Source: G965250275 sp965250275 (GTDB lineage Bacteria; Pseudomonadota; Alphaproteobacteria; Rhodobacterales; Rhodobacteraceae). From it: 64,000 nucleotides of DNA. The position numbers were made by a program, and so were the translations under genes. Location of the stretch: positions 1,612,001-1,676,000 of the forward strand of contig OZ252297.1 in assembly GCA_965250275.1 (NCBI GenBank), written 5' to 3'. This document shows positions 42,604 through 50,618 of the stretch, in pieces (position 1 is the first letter of the stretch; the number at the start of each line of letters is the position of its first letter). Under the pieces are notes generated by a model that saw only the letters and a program-made list of their open reading frames with translations, had not been told where the DNA came from and ran no database searches.

Positions 42604-43380
42604 TTACGCAGCGTGGGTGGCAGAGAGAAACCCGCGCAGTCGTTCCGATTTGGGCGCGCCGAACAGCTGATCTGGCGCCCCTTGTTCTTCGATCAGTCCC
42701 TGATGTAGGAAGACGACGTGATCGCTGACATCGTGGGCCAGCTTCATGTCATGGGTCACGATCAGCATTGTCCGACCCTCAGCCGCCAGGTCCTTGATCA
42801 CCTTGACTACTTCCTGTTCCAGTTCCGGGTCCAGCGCGCTGGTCGGCTCGTCAAAGAGCAGCGCTTCGGGCTCCATGCAGAGCGCGCGCGCGATCGCTGC
42901 GCGTTGCTGCTGGCCACCCGAAAGCTGCGCCGGGTAGGCGTCGCATTTGTCGCCGATTCCCACCTTCGCCAGATAGGCGCGCGCGGATTCCTCGGCCTCG
43001 GCCTTATCCCGGCCCAATACGGTGACCGGTGCCTCCATCACATTCTGAAGAATGCTCATATGGGCCCAGAGGTTAAACTGCTGGAACACCATGCTCAGGT
43101 TGGTGCGAATGCGCAGCACTTGCTTGCTGTTTGCCGGATGCCGTGAGGCGCCCTGACCGCGCCATTCGACGGGTTCGCCCTTGAACACGATCGACCCTTC
43201 CTGACTGTCTTCAAGCAGGTTGGCGCAGCGGAGCAGGGTGGATTTGCCAGATCCTGACGAACCGATCAGGGACACCACGTCGCCGCGTTTGGCCGAAATG
43301 TCGACGCCCTTGAGAACTTCCAGCGACCCGTAACTCTTGTGCAGGTTGCTGATCTCGATAACGGGCAAAGTGTCGGACAC
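42604..43380 (-). CDS. ABC transporter ATP-binding protein (HisP/GlnQ type)
   Basis: A 258-residue ABC ATPase. Walker A is GSSGSGKST, the signature is LSGGQQQRAAIARAL, Walker B is ALLFDEPTSALDPE, and the switch histidine is in VTHDM. The insert with VEWRGQGASRHPANSKQVLRIRTNLSMVFQQFNLWAHMS is typical of HisP-type members. GTG is the start, with GGAG five bases upstream. It is the first gene of the long amine-uptake operon. A 21-bp-spaced repeat array lies 74-126 bases upstream. Confidence 0.95.
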   Translation of the reverse strand: MSDTLPVIEISNLHKSYGSLEVLKGVDISAKRGDVVSLIGSSGSGKSTLLRCANLLEDSQEGSIVFKGEPVEWRGQGASRHPANSKQVLRIRTNLSMVFQQFNLWAHMSILQNVMEAPVTVLGRDKAEAEESARAYLAKVGIGDKCDAYPAQLSGGQQQRAAIARALCMEPEALLFDEPTSALDPELEQEVVKVIKDLAAEGRTMLIVTHDMKLAHDVSDHVVFLHQGLIEEQGAPDQLFGAPKSERLRGFLSATHAA

Positions 43381-43453
43381 GGCGTCTCCGGGCAGTGGTG
43401 GATTTTTTCAAGCCGCTACTAGGTATGAAAATTTCGCGCAATGCAACTTGCAA

Positions 43454-43506
43454 AACGGCGGTTTTTGCCCCCGGAACGCCGATTTGACCAAACGGAATGC
43501 GGATTT
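43454..43506. promoter_or_regulatory. three direct repeats with exact 21-bp spacing upstream of the amine operon
   Basis: AACGGCGGTTT (43454), AACGCCGATTT (43475) and AATGCGGATTT (43496) start exactly 21 bases apart, two helical turns, so they face the same side of the DNA. They lie in the 167-base gap before the ATPase gene. This is the expected arrangement for cooperative binding of a direct-repeat-recognising regulator. The protein is unknown. Confidence 0.5.
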
Positions 43507-43547
43507 CTTGTGCATGTGATCCACAAAGCGGCGTTGCGGATCCGGTC

Positions 43548-44285
43548 TCACTGTTCCGGTGGCGGGGGCGTTGGGATGGCCAGATAGGCGTCGGGCGGGA
43601 TCTGGATTAGTCCTTCCAGATGCAGCGCCTCGCGGTCTGGCGCAGACAAATCACCAATCGCTGTGCGAACAGCTTGTGCGATTTCCTCCGGGTGTTGGGT
43701 CAGAGCGGTGATGTAGGGCAGACCCGGGGTCGGGATGGTGGAGTCCAGCACGCGCAGATTCGCTGTGGTGCAGCCCTGTTCCTGCAACATCGCCCAGGTC
43801 AGCCCGTCGATTCCGGCAATGTCAGCTTGGCCGTCCGCAACGGCACGAAGAGAGTTTGCGTGCCCGCCGGTTCTAAGCAGTTCCGAGAAACCTGCTTGCG
43901 CGCCGATATGGATCATCGGGGCTGCCCAGCCCGACTGTGAAAGTGGCTCGTTGAATGCAAAGCGCGCGCCGTCAAAAGCACTGACCGTTTCACGAGGGTC
44001 GTCCGCCCGCACAACCAGTTCAGATCGGTAGTAGCCCGGAGGGCATCCCGGCAAACCATAGTCAGGTGTGCCGACCAAGTGGACAGAACCATGCAGCTTT
44101 GCCCTGTAGGGATACCCACAAGTCTGAGCCAAAAGCAGATCTGGCGATCGCCATACATCCCAAACGTCTTCGTCTCTGGTGAGGTCGTGTGGCCCATGGC
44201 CTAGTGCCGCCCGAATGGCCTGCCAGAACCGGTCGTTGGCGGATTGCACGGCGGGCATGTCGTACATGCCCAGCATCGCCTTCAT
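43548..44285 (-). CDS. PhnD-like substrate-binding-fold protein without signal peptide
   Basis: A 245-residue protein of the phosphonate/PhnD-type periplasmic-binding fold: PDLLLAQTCGYPYRAKL, LVGTPDYGLPGCPPGYYRSELVVRADD, RFAFNEPLSQSGWAAPM and ADIAGIDGLTWAMLQ. The N-terminus MKAMLGMYDMPAVQSAND has no export signal or lipobox, so it should stay in the cytoplasm and cannot serve a normal importer. A sensor or enzyme role is more likely. Its start overlaps the TerB-like gene stop by four bases. Confidence 0.83.
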   Translation of the reverse strand: MKAMLGMYDMPAVQSANDRFWQAIRAALGHGPHDLTRDEDVWDVWRSPDLLLAQTCGYPYRAKLHGSVHLVGTPDYGLPGCPPGYYRSELVVRADDPRETVSAFDGARFAFNEPLSQSGWAAPMIHIGAQAGFSELLRTGGHANSLRAVADGQADIAGIDGLTWAMLQEQGCTTANLRVLDSTIPTPGLPYITALTQHPEEIAQAVRTAIGDLSAPDREALHLEGLIQIPPDAYLAIPTPPPPEQ

Positions 44286-44719
44286 GTTTGCGCGGCTTTG
44301 TGGCGCGCCATCGCGCTGTCGACATCACTCACGCCGAGAAAACTGGCAACCATGCGCAGTAACGCATCTTCTTCTTCGGCCCGTTCGCCATCTGCCAGCA
44401 CCACCTGCCAGGCGGCCTCCAGCACAGCGCGCCGGTGGTCGTATGGCACGCTGTCCTTGATGGCCCGCGTGAACCGCACCGTGTCCGGCGCCTCGCTCTC
44501 GAGCACCTCGGCGTCGGCCCGCAAGGCAGCCGCATCTGCGGGAGCCAGGTCATATCGTGCGGCAGTGATCCGGTCGATGCGATCGATCTCGGCCGGGGCG
44601 TAATCGCCATCAGATCGGGCAATCCGAACCAGAAGTGCGGTCAGAGCAAGGCGGGCATCGGCATGGGGCAGCGGGGCGGGGTCGGGCTGCGTCAGCCGCT
44701 TGAGAAAATCACCAAACAT
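44282..44719 (-). CDS. TerB-like helical protein, copy 2
   Basis: A 145-residue all-helical TerB-domain protein (DARLALTALLVRIARSDGDYAPAEIDRIDRI, DHRRAVLEAAWQVVLADGERAEEEDALLRMVASFLGV). The two acidic loops SDGDYAPAE and ADGERAEEED are TerB-like metal-binding positions. TerB folds occur in tellurite resistance and stress-linked signalling, but no ter operon is present here. The start at MFGDFLKRL matches the paralogue's N-terminus. Confidence 0.83.
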   Translation of the reverse strand: MFGDFLKRLTQPDPAPLPHADARLALTALLVRIARSDGDYAPAEIDRIDRITAARYDLAPADAAALRADAEVLESEAPDTVRFTRAIKDSVPYDHRRAVLEAAWQVVLADGERAEEEDALLRMVASFLGVSDVDSAMARHKAAQT

Positions 44720-44758
44720 GCAGACCGATATATGCCGTGGCCTGCGCGTCGCCAACCA

Positions 44759-45220
44759 TTATCCGTCGGACGTCGCCGCGCGTGCGTTGGCTTCGGCCTT
44801 CAGGCGGGCGGCCTGGCTGTCGGCATAGGACAAACCCATCGCTTTGCGGGCCTCTTCAACGATCTGCATTTCGCCGGCTTCTTCGCGCCCATCTGCCAAA
44901 ACCACTTCCCAAAGGGCATCCAACGCGGCCAGCCGCTCTTCCAGCCCCGTGGTTTCCCGGATCAGACGACCGAACGTGTCGGTTTCGGGTGCGGCGGCGT
45001 GCAGTTTCTCGCAGGTAGCCCGGACCTTTGCCGCCTCGATCGCGTTATGCTGATAGAGACGCGCCAGAATCCTGTCGATCAGGCTGATTTCCTCAAACTG
45101 GTATTCGCGATCCGCCTGAGCGACCCGCACCAGCAACGCGCCAAGAGCCAGTTCCGCGTCCGGGTCCGGCAAACTGTCCCCTTTGGGCGGACGAAAGGCC
45201 TGAAAGAACTTGGTCAGCAT
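44759..45220 (-). CDS. TerB-like helical protein, copy 1
   Basis: A 153-residue paralogue of the next gene. It starts MLTKFFQAFRP and carries ELALGALLVRVAQADREYQFEEISLIDRIL and LAALDALWEVVLADGREEAGEMQIVEEARKAMGL. The domain layout and acidic loops match the other copy, so this is a tandem duplication with strong divergence. Both copies lie on one strand with a DUF1330 gene upstream and the PhnD-like gene downstream. Confidence 0.83.
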   Translation of the reverse strand: MLTKFFQAFRPPKGDSLPDPDAELALGALLVRVAQADREYQFEEISLIDRILARLYQHNAIEAAKVRATCEKLHAAAPETDTFGRLIRETTGLEERLAALDALWEVVLADGREEAGEMQIVEEARKAMGLSYADSQAARLKAEANARAATSDG

Positions 45221-45259
45221 AGCAATACTCTAAGATGTTTCCGGCACGCCGCCAAGTTG

Positions 45260-45550
45260 TCAGTCATAGCCTTCGACAATTGCCATATCTCCGCGAGAGA
45301 CGGCATCACGAATAGCCTTGGCCTCCTGATAGGCGCCTGATTCATAACAGGCAACGGCTGTTTCATAGTCCTTGAATTCAATTACGACCGTGCGTTTGCG
45401 CATGTCGCCTTCTCGAACCTCCTGCCTGCCGCCACGCACCAGAAAGCGGGCGCCGTACGCCTTGAAAGGGGCTGCGTTGGCGGCGCGGTACTTGTCGTAG
45501 GTCTCCGGGTCATCCACATCCACATGCGCGATCCAGTATCCTTTTGGCAT
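45260..45550 (-). CDS. DUF1330 dimeric ferredoxin-like protein
   Basis: A 96-residue DUF1330 protein: MPKGYWIAHVDVDDPETYDKYRAANAAPF, ARFLVRGGRQEVREG, and KRTVVIEFKDYETAVACYES, ending in AIVEGYD. It has an ABM-like ferredoxin fold; biochemical function is unknown. GGGAG lies before the start. It is divergent from the dipeptidase gene and may head the TerB/PhnD-like unit. Confidence 0.88.
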   Translation of the reverse strand: MPKGYWIAHVDVDDPETYDKYRAANAAPFKAYGARFLVRGGRQEVREGDMRKRTVVIEFKDYETAVACYESGAYQEAKAIRDAVSRGDMAIVEGYD

Positions 45551-45646
45551 TGCTCTGCTCCCTTCACGATTTGGCGCAGGCTGGATCACTTCTCACCGCT
45601 TGGCAATGGGATTGCGTTGTCAGCGGCTTTGACGCAGCATCCGGCC

Positions 45647-46687
45647 ATGACGCAATTGATTTTTGATGGTCACAACGACGTTCTCAGTGTCCTGGCCAAA
45701 AACGGTGGGGTGGCCGATTTCGGAACCGGACTGCCGGGGCAAGTCGATCTTCCAAAGGCGCGCGCAGGCGGATTCGGTGGCGGTTTCTTCGCCCTTTGGG
45801 CGCGGACCGAGATGGTTGCAGGCGGAAAAGAGCCAGGGCCTGAGGTAACATCTTACGACCTGCCAATGCCGCCTGAGCTTTCGCAACCCGAGGCCTGGGC
45901 ATCGATCGCGAAGCAGTTGGATGTCTTTGAGGAACTTTGCGGCCATGGATATCTGGCGCACTGCACGCAGCAGGCAGATATCGACGCTGCCCGCCAGCGC
46001 GGGCAACTGGCTGCGATTCTGCACCTTGAAGGTGCCGAACCAATCGGACCCGATCTTGCCGAACTGGATGTGCTTTATGCGCGCGGCCTCCGGTCGCTGG
46101 GTCCGCTATGGAGCCGGCCCAACCAATTCGGACATGGCGTTCCTTTCCGGTTTCCCTCGGAGGGCGAGATCGGGCCGGGGCTGACCGAAGCTGGACGAGA
46201 CCTTGTGGTACGTTGCGGGGAATTGCGCATATTGATCGATCTCAGCCATCTGAATCCGGCCGGCGTGAGAGACGTGGCCGAGATTTCGGGCGCCCCTTTG
46301 GTCGCCACGCATTCGAACGCTCATGCGGTGAGCCCCCATGCGCGCAATCTGACAGATGCTCAACTCGCATTGATCGCCAGAAGCGGCGGGATCGCGGGGC
46401 TGAACTTTGAACGCTCATTTGTGCGTCCTGACGGGCGCATGGTTGACGATTTGCCCACAGACATGGTGCTGGCGCATCTTGACCACATGCTGAACCATCT
46501 GGGCGAAGAGGGCGTCGCCATCGGGTCGGATTACGATGGATGTGACCCGCCAAAGTGGCTCAACTCAGCGGACAAACTTCCTGCACTCGTTCAGGCAATG
46601 GAGGCCCATGGCTACGACGCCGCGCGGATCGAGCGCATTTGCTGGAACAACTGGATGCGGGTCTTGCGCGAAACTTGGGGTGGCTAG
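45647..46687 (+). CDS. membrane dipeptidase-family (M19) metallopeptidase
   Basis: A 346-residue M19 dipeptidase. The zinc ligands are suggested by FDGHNDVL (the HxD motif), LHLEGAEPIGPDLAELD (bridging Glu), LIDLSHLNPAGV and VATHSNAHAVSPHARNLTD (histidines), with the late VAIGSDYDG. Such enzymes hydrolyse dipeptides, including D-amino-acid or beta-lactam-like substrates. No signal peptide is present, so it is cytoplasmic. It is monocistronic and convergent with the nitrile hydratase operon. Confidence 0.93.
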   Translation: MTQLIFDGHNDVLSVLAKNGGVADFGTGLPGQVDLPKARAGGFGGGFFALWARTEMVAGGKEPGPEVTSYDLPMPPELSQPEAWASIAKQLDVFEELCGHGYLAHCTQQADIDAARQRGQLAAILHLEGAEPIGPDLAELDVLYARGLRSLGPLWSRPNQFGHGVPFRFPSEGEIGPGLTEAGRDLVVRCGELRILIDLSHLNPAGVRDVAEISGAPLVATHSNAHAVSPHARNLTDAQLALIARSGGIAGLNFERSFVRPDGRMVDDLPTDMVLAHLDHMLNHLGEEGVAIGSDYDGCDPPKWLNSADKLPALVQAMEAHGYDAARIERICWNNWMRVLRETWGG

Positions 46688-46714
46688 GCTGCTCGGACCG
46701 CTTGCGAGCGGAGA

Positions 46715-47032
46715 TCAGGCTTTGAGTTGCACCGGCTCGCCATGTGGTGTCGACAGATAAGCCTCTTCCCATGCTGCGCGGACTTCCCTCATGAGGTCAG
46801 GTCTCGCGGTCCCGGCTTCTGCAAGGAAAGCTTCAAGCGTCTCCAACCAGGCCAGAAAGTAGTCGTCGCCGCCATCGAGATCCCCCGCCAGACGGTGTCG
46901 GGCCAAAGTGCCTGAGAATCGTTCGGCCCAGTCAGGCCAGGAGAACTCTCCGGTTTCGTTCAGGGCCACGGTCAGTGCAAAGAGCTGTGCGTGCCAGGGC
47001 TGCTCAAACACGGGGGCAGGTGGCGCGGTCAT
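46715..47032 (-). CDS. nitrile hydratase accessory/activator protein
   Basis: A 105-residue protein resembling the P14K/NhlE-type self-subunit-swapping activator, itself similar to the N-terminal part of the beta subunit: FEQPWHAQLFALTVALNETGEFSWPDWAERFSGTL and DDYFLAWLETLEAFL. It delivers cobalt and helps oxidise the alpha-subunit cysteines. Its start overlaps the nthB stop by four bases. Gene order alpha-beta-activator is the usual one. Confidence 0.9.
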   Translation of the reverse strand: MTAPPAPVFEQPWHAQLFALTVALNETGEFSWPDWAERFSGTLARHRLAGDLDGGDDYFLAWLETLEAFLAEAGTARPDLMREVRAAWEEAYLSTPHGEPVQLKA

Positions 47033-47703
47033 GCCGGTTCCAGATAGCACTGCCACAGATCGATCACCACATCGTCGTTTGGGTTCTCCGGTCTGGCCCA
47101 AAGCTCGGAAGCAGCGAAGGCCACCGCGTAGAGCGGTTCGGCGGCGTCCCCCAAACCATGGGCTCCGCTGTCTGGCAACACATGCGTGCCGTGGTATCGC
47201 AGCACCGTGCCAACCGCTTGCTGCGCATATCCGGGTAACCGCGTATGGCCGCCTTCGACCATCATGTTGACGGCGTGCCGGCGCGTCACCACACGGTCAC
47301 CGGGCGCGAATTTCGGGGCAACTTCACTGGGCCGGTCCGCGGGCGCGCCCCGCGCCAGCACTCCGGCCACGTCGTTGGCCCGAAGCGCCCGGCTGTTCAG
47401 CGGCATCGCGTCTGCGCTGCCGGTCCGCAGGTCGTCCTCTGTCAGCAACCCGGCTTCCACCAGAAGATCGGCGAGAGCCGCAATCCACTTCTCGTAATAG
47501 CTGAAGCGTGCGTAGTCCGTTGGTGCCAGACCTTCGCGTGCCCGTCGGGACATATCGATGGTCCATGCGCCAAGCGCGCCGCAGGCCAGCGTCAGCACAA
47601 GGGCCCGCTCCTGCCAATCGGCTTTGAACTTAGGGGCGTTCTCGTCCTCGGGCACAACTGGACCGTCGCCAAACCGCCCGCCCATGTCATGAACCCTGCT
47701 CAT
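47029..47703 (-). CDS. nthB: nitrile hydratase subunit beta
   Basis: A 224-residue beta subunit. N-terminal VHDMGGRFGDGPVVPEDE is the standard opening, followed by a helical domain (FSYYEKWIAALADLLVEAGLL), and an SH3-like C-terminal domain with KFAPGDRVVTRRHAV and TRLPGYAQQAVGTVLRYHGTHVLPD, ending VVIDLWQCYLEPA. It forms the alpha-beta dimer that hydrates nitriles to amides. Start overlaps the alpha gene stop by four bases. Confidence 0.96.
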   Translation of the reverse strand: MSRVHDMGGRFGDGPVVPEDENAPKFKADWQERALVLTLACGALGAWTIDMSRRAREGLAPTDYARFSYYEKWIAALADLLVEAGLLTEDDLRTGSADAMPLNSRALRANDVAGVLARGAPADRPSEVAPKFAPGDRVVTRRHAVNMMVEGGHTRLPGYAQQAVGTVLRYHGTHVLPDSGAHGLGDAAEPLYAVAFAASELWARPENPNDDVVIDLWQCYLEPA

Positions 47704-48317
47704 GGCGTTTTCGGCAGGCCAGTGCCGATCATGCTGTCGCGGGTGACAAGCGCCTGCAGCGCCTCGAGGGTCATACCTTCGGTCCCCGCCGGGCGCTGAG
47801 GCAGAACCAGATAGCGGATTTCCGCGGTCGAATCCCAGACCCGAACCGCCGTATCGGCCGGTAGCGAGACACCAAACTCTGCCAAGACCTTGCGCGGTTC
47901 GCGCACAGCGCGGGCCCGATAGGCATCAGACTTGTACCAAGTGGGCGGAATGCCCAGCAGTGGCCAAGGGTAACAGCTGCACAAGGTGCACACGACCATG
48001 TTGTGAAGGTCGGGCGTGTTCTCCACCACAACCATATGCTCGCCCTGGCGTCCATAGTATCCCAGATCGGACACAACTGCGGTTGCATCGGCCAAAAGGT
48101 CCGCCCGAAAGCCGCTGTCCAGCCAGGCCCGTGCCACCACGTTGGCACCGTTTTGCGGTCCGATCCGGTTCTGATACGTGTCGAGGATCTCGTCCAGCGC
48201 AGCCGGATCCACCAGCCCTTTCCGGGTTAGAATCGTCTCCAAAGCCTTGACCCTCAACGCGGGTTCGGAAGGCAAAAGGGAATGGGGGTGATCGTGATCG
48301 TGATGGTCATGCGGCAT
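47700..48317 (-). CDS. nthA: cobalt-type nitrile hydratase subunit alpha
   Basis: A 205-residue alpha subunit with the metal-binding claw VCTLCSC (C110-C115). The Thr in CTLCSC marks the non-corrin cobalt type; iron enzymes have Ser there. A histidine-rich N-terminal tail (MPHDHHDHDHPH) may bind metal before insertion. Core blocks are NRIGPQNGANVVARAWLD and NTPDLHNMVVC. It starts the operon. The substrate nitrile is unknown; an amidase would be expected elsewhere, as none is in the window. Confidence 0.96.
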   Translation of the reverse strand: MPHDHHDHDHPHSLLPSEPALRVKALETILTRKGLVDPAALDEILDTYQNRIGPQNGANVVARAWLDSGFRADLLADATAVVSDLGYYGRQGEHMVVVENTPDLHNMVVCTLCSCYPWPLLGIPPTWYKSDAYRARAVREPRKVLAEFGVSLPADTAVRVWDSTAEIRYLVLPQRPAGTEGMTLEALQALVTRDSMIGTGLPKTP

Positions 48318-48431
48318 GGCGCAACACTGACCCGGCATGCCCGCATCTGTCCAGCCCTCACTTCGCTGCTTGCCCCGGCTGACAAACTTGCCTACATACC
48401 CGGCGATAAACGCCATACCGCGAAGGTCTTC

Positions 48432-48809
48432 ATGCAAAACGTCGTCCTGATCATCCACCTTTTTCTGGCTCTGGGTCTCGTTGCCGTCGTTTTGATGCAG
48501 CGCTCCGAAGGAGGCGGCCTGGGAATGGGATCAGGCGGTGGCGGCGGCGCGATGACAGGACGCGGAGCCGCAACAGCTTTGAGCAAGGTGACTTGGGTTC
48601 TGGCTGTCGCTTTCATCTGCACCTCTGTCACGCTGACGGTGATTGCAGCACAGAACGCCTCTGGCAGCTCTGTCATTGACCGGTTGGGCGTCACACCCCC
48701 TGCAGCTGAGGGCACAGACGACGGAACGACGCCCACGGCGCCTTTGGGAAGTGATCTCTTGCCGCCGAGCACGGATGAAAACGCGCCGCTGGTGCCACGC
48801 GCCGACTGA
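48432..48809 (+). CDS. secG: preprotein translocase subunit SecG
   Basis: A 125-residue SecG. Two membrane segments (NVVLIIHLFLALGLVAVVLMQ, then LSKVTWVLAVAFICTSVTLTVIA) flank the glycine-rich loop GGGLGMGSGGGGGAMTGRGA, which is typical. The alphaproteobacterial C-terminal tail of about 45 proline/aspartate-rich residues is present. The start is the ATG directly before the first membrane helix. pyrG follows after 159 bases. It is divergent from the nitrile hydratase operon. Confidence 0.95.
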   Translation: MQNVVLIIHLFLALGLVAVVLMQRSEGGGLGMGSGGGGGAMTGRGAATALSKVTWVLAVAFICTSVTLTVIAAQNASGSSVIDRLGVTPPAAEGTDDGTTPTAPLGSDLLPPSTDENAPLVPRAD

Positions 48810-48968
48810 CCTACAAGGTTTTGACGTTAAGTTACCTATCGCAACACCATCTTGCGGTTCTCTTGCGCATGCCCACCGAATCCATTATAGGTGGAGTCCC
48901 GTGGCAGAGCGGTTTTTTCAGACCGGTCGCGCATCAAATACAGCGGTTCACGGGGGCAGCCGACCAAT

Positions 48969-50612
48969 ATGGCGCGTTTCATTTTCATCACCGGCGGCGT
49001 AGTCTCCTCACTGGGAAAAGGCTTGGCCTCTGCGGCACTTGGCGCACTTCTTCAATCGCGCGGTTTTTCCGTTCGGCTGCGCAAACTTGACCCCTATCTG
49101 AATGTTGATCCCGGGACGATGTCGCCGTTTGAGCATGGTGAAGTGTTCGTGACTGATGACGGGGCTGAGACCGATCTCGATCTTGGGCATTATGAGCGGT
49201 TCACGGGTGTGGCTGCGCGCAAGACCGACTCGGTTTCGTCCGGCCGCATCTATTCGACCGTGCTGGAGAAAGAGCGTCGGGGCGACTACCTGGGCAAAAC
49301 CATTCAGGTCATTCCGCACGTGACCAATGAGATCAAGGAATTCATTTCGATCGGCGAGGACGAAGTCGACTTCATGCTGTGCGAGATTGGCGGCACGGTC
49401 GGCGACATCGAAGGTCTGCCCTTTTTCGAAGCGATCCGGCAATTCAGTCAGGACAAACCGCGCGGCCAATGCATTTTTATGCATCTTACATTGCTGCCGT
49501 ACATCAAGGCCAGTGGGGAGCTGAAAACCAAACCCACACAACACTCTGTGAAGGAGTTGCGCTCGATCGGCATAGCACCGGACATTCTGGTGTGCCGCTC
49601 CGAGGGTCCGATTCCGGACAAGGAGCGCGAGAAACTGGCGCTTTTCTGTAATGTTCGCGCCGATGCCGTCATTGCGGCACAAGACTTGCGATCCATTTAC
49701 GAAGCCCCTCTGGCCTATCATCGCGAAGGTCTGGATCAGGCGGTGCTCGACGCGTTTCAGATCACACCGGCGCCGCGCCCGCAGCTTGAGCGTTGGGAAG
49801 ACGTGGCGGATCGCATCTACAACCCGGAAGGCGAGGTGAAGGTTGCGATTGTCGGCAAGTACACGCAGCTCGAGGACGCCTACAAATCTATTGCCGAGGC
49901 GCTGACCCATGGTGGGATGGCCAACCGGGTCAAGGTTCAAGTCGAATGGGTCGACTCGGAGCTTTTTGAACGTGAAGATGCCGCGCCGCATCTGGAAGGG
50001 TTCCACGCAATCCTTGTCCCGGGCGGGTTTGGGGAACGTGGCACCGAAGGCAAAATCAAAGCCGCCGAGTTTGCGCGCGCGCGCAAAGTGCCCTACCTCG
50101 GCATTTGCCTCGGAATGCAGATGGCGGTGATCGAGGCGGCTCGAAACGTCGCGGGCGTAACCGGCGCCGGATCAGAGGAATTCGATCACGAAGCCGGGAA
50201 GAAACGCTTTGAGCCCGTGGTCTACCACCTCAAGGAGTGGGTGCAGGGCAATCACAAAGTGGAACGCAAGCCGGGTGATGACAAAGGCGGCACAATGCGT
50301 CTGGGGGCCTATGACGCAGTGCTGTCAGAAGGATCAAAGGTGGCCGGCGTGTACGAAACAACGTCGATCGAAGAGCGCCATCGGCATCGCTACGAGGTCG
50401 ATATCAAGTACCGCGACAAGCTCGAAGAGGCGGGGCTGCGGTTTTCGGGCATGTCGCCGGACGGGCGTCTGCCTGAAATCGTCGAGTGGACAGACCACCC
50501 ATGGTTCATCGGCGTGCAGTTTCACCCGGAACTCAAATCGAAACCGTTCGATCCGCATCCGCTGTTCGCGGATTTCGTAAAAGCTGCGAAAGAAAGCTCG
50601 CGTCTGGTCTGA
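48969..50612 (+). CDS. pyrG: CTP synthase
   Basis: A 547-residue CTP synthase making CTP from UTP, ATP and glutamine. The synthetase half starts MARFIFITGGVVSSLGKG with its P-loop-like segment; the amidotransferase half has the nucleophile elbow GICLGMQ and the catalytic FIGVQFHPELKSKP. Length is standard. An upstream in-frame start would add 26 non-family residues and is rejected. It is a core gene next to secG, as often seen. Confidence 0.98.
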   Translation: MARFIFITGGVVSSLGKGLASAALGALLQSRGFSVRLRKLDPYLNVDPGTMSPFEHGEVFVTDDGAETDLDLGHYERFTGVAARKTDSVSSGRIYSTVLEKERRGDYLGKTIQVIPHVTNEIKEFISIGEDEVDFMLCEIGGTVGDIEGLPFFEAIRQFSQDKPRGQCIFMHLTLLPYIKASGELKTKPTQHSVKELRSIGIAPDILVCRSEGPIPDKEREKLALFCNVRADAVIAAQDLRSIYEAPLAYHREGLDQAVLDAFQITPAPRPQLERWEDVADRIYNPEGEVKVAIVGKYTQLEDAYKSIAEALTHGGMANRVKVQVEWVDSELFEREDAAPHLEGFHAILVPGGFGERGTEGKIKAAEFARARKVPYLGICLGMQMAVIEAARNVAGVTGAGSEEFDHEAGKKRFEPVVYHLKEWVQGNHKVERKPGDDKGGTMRLGAYDAVLSEGSKVAGVYETTSIEERHRHRYEVDIKYRDKLEEAGLRFSGMSPDGRLPEIVEWTDHPWFIGVQFHPELKSKPFDPHPLFADFVKAAKESSRLV

Positions 50613-50618
50613 GCCAGC

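Noticed and set aside
48880..48965. tRNA-like stretch between secG and pyrG (GTGGCAGAGCGGTT followed by a GGTTC-like segment)
   Set aside because: It recalls the D-loop of a serine tRNA, but no acceptor stem, anticodon stem or T-arm can be paired around it. At most it is a chance match or a decayed remnant.
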